Source of the DNA: Strigamia acuminata
Lineage: Eukaryota > Arthropoda > Chilopoda > Geophilomorpha > Linotaeniidae
Assembly: GCA_949358305.1 (NCBI GenBank)
Contig: OX442323.1
Location: forward strand, 7,316,001-7,380,000
Reading direction: 5' to 3'
Length of the DNA: 64,000 nt
Of the stretch, positions 42,395-50,859 are shown in pieces (position 1 is the stretch's first letter; each line of letters opens with the position of its first letter). Under the pieces are notes generated by a model, which ran no database searches, was not told where the DNA came from, and saw only the letters and a program-made list of their open reading frames with translations. The translations under genes and the position numbers were made by a program.

Positions 42395-42435
42395 TTTTTG
42401 AGTTATTTATTTAATCATTTCACATTTTCTTCATC

Positions 42436-44406
42436 ATGTCGAGACAGTTGGGAGGTGACGGAATTCGTCCCGTCACGCGCGATCCATTTGATTTCAGTGA
42501 GTTAGAAATGGAGCAGGAATGGCAACAGTCCGAACGGAGGAGCGGTGTTCGCCGAGAAGAAGAAAGGGAATTTCGAGAGTGGCAGCAACACGACCAATTA
42601 CGAAGAAGTCGTATCGAACAACGGGAAACGCTTGTGAGTATTGCGCAACAACAGCCAGCCCCATCAAATCATATCACGACAATGGCTGTCGCAAATTCAC
42701 GAGCGCAACCTCAAGTAAATTTTGCCACGTCAACACCCGCTAACTTTTTGGCGGCGCCATCTTTTTTCGATTCGACTCAGCCTAGAGCATTAGTAGACCC
42801 CGTCACATTAAATACGGAAGGTTTGCTGATGTCCGACTTGCGCAACCAATACTATGCTCAAACACGAGGTCTAGTAAATGAGATTCGCGAAATATTCCAA
42901 CAAGGCCCTCGCTCTCTACGAACAGGGACCGCACGGTCTCTAGACGGTGGATCCTCGCATGGCTCCATAAGAGTTAAAGGCACCTCGGCACCATATGATT
43001 TGGGACTTCCCACAGCATGTCCGCACCAGCATCGGGAAGTTGAACATCGAGGCCAGCAGACGAAAATGTCCGCGCAGGCTGCGCAAATTGTTTACACAAC
43101 AACCACGCCGCCAATGCCGACGATGGCAACGATCTATACCCAGGCTCCATCACAGGAATCTGCTCATTTGGACCATTCAACACGAGCAAATCGAGATTTA
43201 ATGAGCTCGATGCTATACTCCAAGATGGGATATCCTCGGGATAGATCCGACACCAAGGCAAAGTTGTCACTGCCGTCAGTAAGAGCGCAACACGCAAGTA
43301 AAGATAAAAATTGTTTCAAGCCTGGAAAACCACCTTTGTTTGATCCAGATAAAGCCGATCTTGATTACATTAATCTTTTTCTTGCGCATTTGTACGCGCA
43401 CATGTATTCTATGCAGGCCCCGGTGGATGAATATTTAAAAGTATTTGTCATTCAAGCAACGCGTGGAAGAGCGCAGCGATGGTGGTTATCACTAAAACCA
43501 AAACCAAAAACATGGGAGGACTTTGAGATTTTATTTCGACGAGCTTTCGCCATGAATTCGGCAGCGGCCAATGTGAAGCTATCCAAGCGAAAGCAGCGAA
43601 ATGGAGAGTCTACGATGTCATTTTTAAGTGAGATTGTATATTATCTTCAAGTTGCAGGATATACTGACCCAGAGCTCCAATGGGAGAAAGCTCAGAACAT
43701 GATGCAAACCGAGGTTGTTCATCTCTTGCGCGCATGGAACGTAAACTCGCTGGACGAGGCGATCCAAAGAGGAAACGACATCGACAATCGTCTACAGCTG
43801 GACACCATTCGAGCGGACGAATACAAAGATCTGGGTATGGCTGATCAACGAATGCCCTCTCTGCGTGATGCGCAACGCCCCACAGTGCTAAAGGCTGCGG
43901 AGAAGTCCAAAGGAGACGATGATGTCAAATCTCTCGTGTCCCAGGACGTCAAACGTTTTGCGAGGTATCGAAAACAATTCTTAATCGAGTTGGCTGCAGT
44001 GCAGGCGAGACCAGAACAATCTCCACCTGCGCAGGAACCCGATACGAGTAGTAGTAGCAGCGACACGGATGCTGAACTTGAAATTAAGAAGAGCACAGTC
44101 GCCGAGGCGGCTCAGAGAGCAACAATTAAAGTAAATTTAGCTACTCTGACACCTCCAGCAGACGTCCCAAAGGACCATGTGTGCTCTACATCAATTGTCA
44201 CGTTTCCACCAGCGCCAAAACCACCATTAACTATCAAGTGTCCTGAGAAAGGTACAGCCTGGAGGAAAACACCGAAGGATTGGTGGTATTTGGTAGATTC
44301 AGCAACTTGGCATCCGTTGTGCCCCATTTGTTACCAGCCATTTAGGAGACCGGAAAACTCCGAAGGCCTGAAGTTCGGGAAGCCGGTGGAACCAGGCCGC
44401 AAATGA
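42436..44406 (+). CDS. Gypsy Gag (656 aa), copy 2
   Basis: Particle-forming protein with a charged coiled N-terminus, Gag domain at about 290-480 and a serine-rich acidic segment (TSSSSSDTDAE). The C-terminal tail has WHPLCPICYQPF instead of a CCHC knuckle. RNA binding may thus use another part, possibly basic stretches in the Pol N-terminus. It differs from copy 1 Gag by about eight residues. The ATG context is ATCATGT. The stop TGA at 44404-44406 overlaps the pol start. Confidence 0.93.
   Translation: MSRQLGGDGIRPVTRDPFDFSELEMEQEWQQSERRSGVRREEEREFREWQQHDQLRRSRIEQRETLVSIAQQQPAPSNHITTMAVANSRAQPQVNFATSTPANFLAAPSFFDSTQPRALVDPVTLNTEGLLMSDLRNQYYAQTRGLVNEIREIFQQGPRSLRTGTARSLDGGSSHGSIRVKGTSAPYDLGLPTACPHQHREVEHRGQQTKMSAQAAQIVYTTTTPPMPTMATIYTQAPSQESAHLDHSTRANRDLMSSMLYSKMGYPRDRSDTKAKLSLPSVRAQHASKDKNCFKPGKPPLFDPDKADLDYINLFLAHLYAHMYSMQAPVDEYLKVFVIQATRGRAQRWWLSLKPKPKTWEDFEILFRRAFAMNSAAANVKLSKRKQRNGESTMSFLSEIVYYLQVAGYTDPELQWEKAQNMMQTEVVHLLRAWNVNSLDEAIQRGNDIDNRLQLDTIRADEYKDLGMADQRMPSLRDAQRPTVLKAAEKSKGDDDVKSLVSQDVKRFARYRKQFLIELAAVQARPEQSPPAQEPDTSSSSSDTDAELEIKKSTVAEAAQRATIKVNLATLTPPADVPKDHVCSTSIVTFPPAPKPPLTIKCPEKGTAWRKTPKDWWYLVDSATWHPLCPICYQPFRRPENSEGLKFGKPVEPGRK
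44352..44406 (+). promoter_or_regulatory. Gag-pol junction: ATGA overlap, with a possible upstream slippery site
   Basis: Gag stop and pol start share ATGA (44403-44406), with pol in the -1 frame. This arrangement suits termination-reinitiation. The pol frame is also open upstream back to a TAG at 44343, and G GAA AAC at 44352-44358 is in register for a -1 slip, although GGAAAAC is not a strong heptamer. Either could set the Gag:Pol ratio. Confidence 0.6.
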
Positions 44407-47400
44407 GTCGACCGGCCCTTCGCGCAAAACGTCTGAAATCCAAACGACGCGCTTCACCTTTAATTAACTTGAAAGAGGACAATCCTTCACAGGTTAATTC
44501 AACAACATCTCCTACTGTTATTACTCTTTCAGAGTATAAACCTGTAAGTAGTGTTATTTCTTCATCATCTTCCATCATCACATCAGCTACAAAGGCGTCA
44601 GATCTGCAGACTGCCGTTCCTGAAGCTGTAAAGGACGAATTGCCGAAATTAACAGATTTGCAACCTGTAATTTCGAAGAAAAACCCGAAAGTGACAATAG
44701 TGAGTAAAATTACTAAAACTTTACCAATAATTAAGTCTACTTCCAGTGCAACAACGACTGAGGCTCCAAAGGAAGTGATCTCTCCTATGAAGGTATCTTT
44801 CGTAATGTTAACGCCAGAGGAACTTAAGGAAACTCAAGAACCCATCATTGAGATAACGCGCGGGGATCGTTTGTGCAAGAAAGCACCTTGCGTAAAGATT
44901 TCCTGGGCTAATGTAGCTTGTACTGCGCTTCTAGACTCAGGCGCACAAACGTGTGTAATGAGTGAGGACGTGTTCCAACAACTACACGAAAAAATGGGTT
45001 TGGACTTTGTGAATCTCCACGAGCGGGTGCAGGTCGCGTCTGGTGACATAGTGGATTCCACCAAATCGATGCAGCTCGCTTTGCGCGCCCCAATAGGCAT
45101 AATAAAATTCATTTGCATGGTTTTACCCGATGCCAAAATGGATATGCTCCTTGGACGTGATTTCTGCACAGCGGCCGGAATCGACATCGACCATGCGAGA
45201 CAACAGTGGAGCATGGTGGGCTCAAATGAGATTCGCAAATTCATGACTTATGAAGAAGCAAAAAAGTCAGAGTCAATTCTGGTTTTGCCATTTGCGCCGG
45301 AAGAAACGCAGGATCCATCCAACCCACCGGCGGCCATTAGTGAGATCGTTCCGACGAAAATACTAAGGAAACCGGATCCGGTGAGTGAAATTAACTGCCT
45401 CCTCCTGGCGCATAGACCCTTGCAACAAGAAATATTCGAGTATCCACATGACGATGCGCAGTATCGAGTTAAACAAGTTCGACATCGTGCGCAACGCAAA
45501 TGGTCGAATATTTGGTCCCCAAAGAGGAAAGAAACTTCTAAAATTTCCTCCAATTTAAAAAAGACAATTTCACGTAAATTAACTTTGAGTCAGTTCCGAC
45601 GATTACGACGTTTACGACGAAAAATCAATGTTATTCGTCCAATTGCCAAACAACTCGTTGCGCAACGTGCTAAAGACATCAATGCCAAGAAGGAGTCGAA
45701 AATCAACATCTTTTCGATTGCGCAACCTGACAATGGTGGGAATAACTCTAAAATGAACATTAATGACATTAATTTTTTGCAGTACCAACCTAGTGGAGAT
45801 CCGACCGATTTAGATTGGATTTACCACCAGTTGTGGAACCAATTGACAGTGCCACAGATAAAACTATTAATCAAAACATTGCAGCCCATTTCGCAAATCT
45901 TTCGCGAAGAAATTGGTTTATGTAATAACACCGAGTACGAGGTGAACCTGAAACCGGATTTTCGTCCAATTCATGTCCCTGTGCGCCCGGTGAACCCTGC
46001 GAAAAAGGCGATAATTGATAAATATATCGACAAAAAGCTGCAGCAAGGTATTATTCGGCGATCCCAAAGTGATTGCGCTGTTGCTCCAGTCGTCGTACCC
46101 AAGAAGACAGGTGAATGGAGAACTGCTATGGATTTTCGCCCCATTAATGCGCAAACAATTCCGGACGTTTACCCCCTTCCGGACATTGATAACATCTTTG
46201 CATATTTGGGAGGTGCGCATTGGTTTTCGATAATCGACGGACGCGAAGCTTTCCATCAGATCGGCGTGCGCAAAGGTGACGAACGGTATTTAGCTTTTAT
46301 AACACATCGAGGTTTATTCGAATATGTGCGCATGCCTTTCGGACCTATCAACGGACCCGCTACCCTCCAACGAGCGATGAATAAGACTCTTGCAAAGTAT
46401 CTTTACAAATTTGTATTTGTGTATATTGATGACGTGATTATTTTTAGCCGAACTTTCGAGGAACACGTGCAACATTTGCGCCTCGTTTTAGAGGAATTGT
46501 TCAACGCTGGATTCACCATGAACGCCAACAAAACTGAGCTTTGTCAAAAAAGACTCGAGGTTTTGGGACACATAGTGGAATCTGGCCAGATTACACCAAA
46601 TCCAAAGAAAGTGGTTGCTATTCAAAATTATCCCGCGCCAACCAATTTGCGCGAATTACAACGATTTAAAGGCATGGTAGGTTATTACCAATCATTCATT
46701 GCAAATTTTTCCAAAATTAGCGAAGTTTTCCGACCATTGCTTAAAAAGGACGCAACTTGGATTTGGACAGATGCGCAGCAATCAGCGTTCGAATATCTGA
46801 AAGACCAGATTGCGATACCAACACTGAAAAGACGTTTTCCCAGTTGGAAAAAACCATTTATACTGCAGACCGATGCTAGTTATTCTGGATTAGGTGCTGC
46901 TTTAATGCAACTTAACGATGAAGGTGTGAGAATTCCAATCGCATTTGCCTCTCGCGCATTAAACAGCGCTGAAAAGAACTATAAAGTAACCGAAATCGAA
47001 TGTTTGGCCGCGGTTTGGGGTGTCAAACGCTTTCGTGCATACCTCGAGATGATGCCATTCTACCTCGAGAGCGACCATCAATCTCTTAAGTGGTTATTTC
47101 AGCAAAGGGAACCAACTGGACGTTTGGCCCGTTGGGTGCTATCGTTAAGTGATTATAAATTCACGTTTTTGCACTGTTCAGGATGCAAAAATAAGGTAGC
47201 GGATGCACTAAGTCGAGCTCCTGTCGACCCACCTGAAGTCGATGATGAGGATGATAGCCCGGAGGTCGACGAGGCGTGTTACCTTGCCTATTTTGATGAT
47301 TGCAACGAGTGGCCGGCACTTAATATCATCAAGGAATTGCCAAAAGACATTAATTTGCAGTTTCGAAAGTTGTTTAAATCTACATTTAAAAAAGTGCCTC

Positions 47401-50048
47401 TCATTGCAGCATCTTCACCGACTAAGAAGAAAAATAAGAAAAAATCTCTTATTCCTCGACCAACTGGTAAAGGGAAAGTGACTGGAAATGCGCCGACTTC
47501 GGGTGCGCAAATTCCATCTTCTACTGGCGTAGCTACTCCTCCAACGAGGGCACCGCCGGTTACAATCCCTCCAGTTGCACTAACGCCAATTGTGCAACCA
47601 ACTGCAACACCAAATGCATCAATTCCAGTTGCGCAACCAACCTCACAAGTGAGAACTCCTAATTTATCACCAGTTCGTGTTTCAGTGCCTTTACGAACCC
47701 GCCGACAGCGCTCTTTAATCCCAATTCTGATAAAGAAACGAGGAAGACCACGTAAAATTGATATTGTACCAATTTTATCTCCTCATGCTAAACGAGCAAT
47801 AGCCACACGAACTCGGGCTAGATTAAAGGATCCATCTTTGATTCCTAAATCACCACCATGGCTACCACCCAGGTATGCGGGAACTATTAAAAAGTGGACA
47901 TTTCCAAAGTTATTGAAATCACAGCAAGTAGGAAAGTTGAAGGCAGTGCGACGTAAATCCGCTATTCCTTCCCATGTGGTGAAACCCAAATCTAAATCAG
48001 TTTTAATTCCACCACCCTTACCTATTCCTACCCCTCCTGCAACTCCAATATCCACTCCTATTCCTAGTTCCATTCCTCCTTCGGCAATTATTCCAACCAG
48101 AATTCCTGCGCCAATAAATCCGTCTAGTTTTAGAAAAAAGACTGCTTCGGCACCATCACAATTGCCGACACCTGGAACTTTGGTGGATAAAATACGACGA
48201 AATTTCCGTCGAATCACTGGAGTCCCCGCACCAATAATTCAACCTGATAGCCACCGAAGGCCTACTACTAAACCTTCTCCTGAAATTCCAAATTTACCAA
48301 CTCCTTCCCCAACTCCTTCAATTCCTATCACTGATTTTCCTATTATTTCTCCGCGTCAACATTCTGAACCAGTGATGTATGACGATGCGGCGGGACCATC
48401 AGGACAGCAGAGGCCAGAGGGATATACTTCGGACCCGGATTCTGACTCTACATCATCTGAAGACAGTTTTGGACCCATTCGTGACATGTCGCCACCAACG
48501 AGGAATTATTATGCGCCCCCAACATCAGCGCGAAGAACTCCATCGAGATTGCGTCCGCGACGGGAAAGGACAGTAATTGAAGATTCGAGGACTGAAGCAG
48601 AGAAGCAAGCCGAATTGGAGCACGATCCACCAATCGAACATCCTCCGTTCGAGCTGTTGCCTACTGCTGCTGAAATCATTGCGGCGCAAAGACAGGATCC
48701 CTGGTCGCGTGAGTTGATATTTTATTTAACTGCCCAAATGTTACCACTTGATCCAGATGAGGCTGCCAAAATTGTGGCTGACGCGCAAGATTTCGGCATG
48801 TATAAAGAGATGTTATGTCGCTTCCCTCCTGTCCATATTAATGAAATTAGAAAGAGGCGCCAAATATATCTCCCATTTGAACTCAGAGAAAGATATTTCC
48901 GCGCAATGCACTATCCTCCCGTAGTTGGACATATGGGGCAAGAACGAACACTCCATCGCATTAAATCGCGCGTATTTTGGCCAAAAATGCGCGAAGATAT
49001 TCGAACATGGATACAGGTTTGCGAAGCGTGTCAAAGAGCTAAACCCCTTAACAGGCTCCCATATGGAAAAATGATAATGTCCAGATCGCGCCATCTTTTC
49101 TCCGCTATCTACATCGACTATTACGGCAAGAAACCTCGATCCACAGAGGGACATTGCTATGCCTTTGTGATGGTCGACTCTGCTAGCCGATGGTTAGACG
49201 TACGTCTAACCGAAAACTCAAATATAGCCACTACGGTGAAACAAATTCAGAAATTCTGCAAAAGATGGGGTTTTCCCAAAATAATTATCAGCGATAATGC
49301 GCCTGCTTTTCGCTCACCAGAATTTCGTAGCCAAATCCAGCAACTTGGCGCAATAAATAGATATACCGCCGCATACCACCCGCAAGGTAATATTGCGGAA
49401 AGGCTTAACCAATCATTAAAGAACTGTATATTAGCATATATTGATGATGACCATACTAGATGGGACGTCAACATTGGCTATTTCGTGCTCGCGATTAATT
49501 CAGCGTATCAAATTTCTTTAAAGTATTCACCCTTTAAAATGGTAACAGGCCAGGAAGCTCGATTTCCGGGCGACCTGGATAGCGACACGGATGACGGAGA
49601 ACCGTTGCCGCCCGTGGAAGCTGAAAACTTGCACGAACATATGCGTAGAATGCGAGAAAGCGCGATTAACAACTTGCGCGAGTCCCAAATTCGACACAAA
49701 AAATGGTTCGATTTAAAACGGCGCCCCCATGACTTCCGTCCTGGCGACTGGGTAACTTTGCGCAATCGGCAACCTTCATCTGCCGATAAACAATTCGCAG
49801 CAGGTTTACGCCAACGGACTGAAGGTGTATATATTATACATAGATTGGTGGGCCCCAATACAGTAATCCTAATGGATGAAAACGGCCAAAAAACCCAGCC
49901 TTATAATGTCGTGGAATTGCGACATTGGTTTTTTGCCGAGGCCAACTTTTTAACTTTAAAAGACGTTGAAATTATTGATAAACATGTTGAAATTTTTGCT
50001 GTCAACACTTTAGATATTTTTTCTGCCTATTTTCTTTCATTTAAGTAA
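44403..50048 (+). CDS. Gypsy Pol polyprotein (1881 aa), copy 2
   Basis: Enzymes for proviral DNA synthesis and integration. Residues 1-150 are Ser/Lys-rich. Protease: LLDSGAQTCVMS (D178) with MLLGRDF (248-254). A very basic stretch RKLTLSQFRRLRRLRRK lies at 391-407. RT: VVVPKKTGEWRTAMDFRPIN (563-582), IIDGREAFHQ (D612), YIDD (674-677). RNase H: D824, E866, D891, D934. Residues about 945-1400 form a proline-, serine- and lysine-rich linker with an AT-hook KKRGRPRKID near 1111. Integrase zinc site: H1503, H1510, C1540, C1543. Integrase catalytic core: D1572, D1631, E1666 (DD35E). The C-terminal part includes FRPGDWVTLRNRQ, the usual GPY/F-like region. RT before integrase defines Ty3/gypsy; the clade is not assigned. 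No chromodomain is recognised. Confidence 0.97.
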   Translation: MSRPALRAKRLKSKRRASPLINLKEDNPSQVNSTTSPTVITLSEYKPVSSVISSSSSIITSATKASDLQTAVPEAVKDELPKLTDLQPVISKKNPKVTIVSKITKTLPIIKSTSSATTTEAPKEVISPMKVSFVMLTPEELKETQEPIIEITRGDRLCKKAPCVKISWANVACTALLDSGAQTCVMSEDVFQQLHEKMGLDFVNLHERVQVASGDIVDSTKSMQLALRAPIGIIKFICMVLPDAKMDMLLGRDFCTAAGIDIDHARQQWSMVGSNEIRKFMTYEEAKKSESILVLPFAPEETQDPSNPPAAISEIVPTKILRKPDPVSEINCLLLAHRPLQQEIFEYPHDDAQYRVKQVRHRAQRKWSNIWSPKRKETSKISSNLKKTISRKLTLSQFRRLRRLRRKINVIRPIAKQLVAQRAKDINAKKESKINIFSIAQPDNGGNNSKMNINDINFLQYQPSGDPTDLDWIYHQLWNQLTVPQIKLLIKTLQPISQIFREEIGLCNNTEYEVNLKPDFRPIHVPVRPVNPAKKAIIDKYIDKKLQQGIIRRSQSDCAVAPVVVPKKTGEWRTAMDFRPINAQTIPDVYPLPDIDNIFAYLGGAHWFSIIDGREAFHQIGVRKGDERYLAFITHRGLFEYVRMPFGPINGPATLQRAMNKTLAKYLYKFVFVYIDDVIIFSRTFEEHVQHLRLVLEELFNAGFTMNANKTELCQKRLEVLGHIVESGQITPNPKKVVAIQNYPAPTNLRELQRFKGMVGYYQSFIANFSKISEVFRPLLKKDATWIWTDAQQSAFEYLKDQIAIPTLKRRFPSWKKPFILQTDASYSGLGAALMQLNDEGVRIPIAFASRALNSAEKNYKVTEIECLAAVWGVKRFRAYLEMMPFYLESDHQSLKWLFQQREPTGRLARWVLSLSDYKFTFLHCSGCKNKVADALSRAPVDPPEVDDEDDSPEVDEACYLAYFDDCNEWPALNIIKELPKDINLQFRKLFKSTFKKVPLIAASSPTKKKNKKKSLIPRPTGKGKVTGNAPTSGAQIPSSTGVATPPTRAPPVTIPPVALTPIVQPTATPNASIPVAQPTSQVRTPNLSPVRVSVPLRTRRQRSLIPILIKKRGRPRKIDIVPILSPHAKRAIATRTRARLKDPSLIPKSPPWLPPRYAGTIKKWTFPKLLKSQQVGKLKAVRRKSAIPSHVVKPKSKSVLIPPPLPIPTPPATPISTPIPSSIPPSAIIPTRIPAPINPSSFRKKTASAPSQLPTPGTLVDKIRRNFRRITGVPAPIIQPDSHRRPTTKPSPEIPNLPTPSPTPSIPITDFPIISPRQHSEPVMYDDAAGPSGQQRPEGYTSDPDSDSTSSEDSFGPIRDMSPPTRNYYAPPTSARRTPSRLRPRRERTVIEDSRTEAEKQAELEHDPPIEHPPFELLPTAAEIIAAQRQDPWSRELIFYLTAQMLPLDPDEAAKIVADAQDFGMYKEMLCRFPPVHINEIRKRRQIYLPFELRERYFRAMHYPPVVGHMGQERTLHRIKSRVFWPKMREDIRTWIQVCEACQRAKPLNRLPYGKMIMSRSRHLFSAIYIDYYGKKPRSTEGHCYAFVMVDSASRWLDVRLTENSNIATTVKQIQKFCKRWGFPKIIISDNAPAFRSPEFRSQIQQLGAINRYTAAYHPQGNIAERLNQSLKNCILAYIDDDHTRWDVNIGYFVLAINSAYQISLKYSPFKMVTGQEARFPGDLDSDTDDGEPLPPVEAENLHEHMRRMRESAINNLRESQIRHKKWFDLKRRPHDFRPGDWVTLRNRQPSSADKQFAAGLRQRTEGVYIIHRLVGPNTVILMDENGQKTQPYNVVELRHWFFAEANFLTLKDVEIIDKHVEIFAVNTLDIFSAYFLSFK

Positions 50049-50859
50049 TTTTCTTCTATTTTTTAAGCTAAATAAAAAAAAAAAAAGGGAAAACACAAAC
50101 GAAACAACAAAAAAAAAAAAAAAAAAAACCAAGTGTAATCCGGTGTAAATCTATCTTTACTACCTATTTTGTTTAAAAACTATTTTTCCCTTTATTTTAA
50201 ATTTATTCATCCTAATTTTTATGTTTTATGTTATTTTATGTTTTCTTTATATTTTATATTTAATGTTTTGTGTTATGTATTTTATGTTCATATTCGGTCA
50301 CTCGAAAATGGCTAAGTCCATTTCAATCAGGGACTATGTCCGTCACCAGAGTGCGCAATGCCAATTAACCTCTAAACAATAGCACGTGGCTATTTCCACA
50401 ATTCATTTAAATTATTCAATCAATATAATTTATGCGCACTTTATTTAAATTAATATTCTGTGTTCTGAATTATTACTTGTTTATCTCACCATCCTTATTT
50501 AATCACTTTAAAACAAGAGTTTTGAGCGAAGACAACCTTCGCTAACTTCCGAATTCCAACACTGAATGTCGCCCTTCAATTGCAATTAGTTAGTGTTTAA
50601 CCTCGAACCCGACTTTATTACATGTGCGAGTTTTCAATCGTTCATCGAGGCTTCTCGAAGCAAAGTTTTATGACTCGTTACATTCCGGGGAATATTCTTT
50701 AGTCTTCGTTGTTTGTTTCGTTCTGTGCGCGTTCGTGTTGTTGCGCTTGATAATTGTGAGTATCGTTTGTCAAACGTATTATTCGTTCTGTGTATTTATA
50801 TAAGCATTACCTCCACCAACTTAGGCGCATTATATTATTCAATACATATCGAAACCAAC
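50049..50859 (+). other. Spacer between pol and ORF3, gypsy copy 2
   Basis: 811 nt without a convincing ORF. AAATAAA is followed by A runs at 50071-50128 just after pol, possibly an alternative polyadenylation site. TTATATAAGC at about 50797-50806 lies some 55 nt upstream of the ORF3 ATG. The sequence is nearly the same as copy 1 up to GCGCATTATATT (50826-50837), after which the copies diverge. Confidence 0.6.

Noticed and set aside
50713-50859. Upstream in-frame ATG of ORF3 copy 2 with a hydrophobic stretch
   Set aside because: The corresponding DNA in copy 1 is nearly identical but not in the same open frame, so it is leader, not signal peptide.
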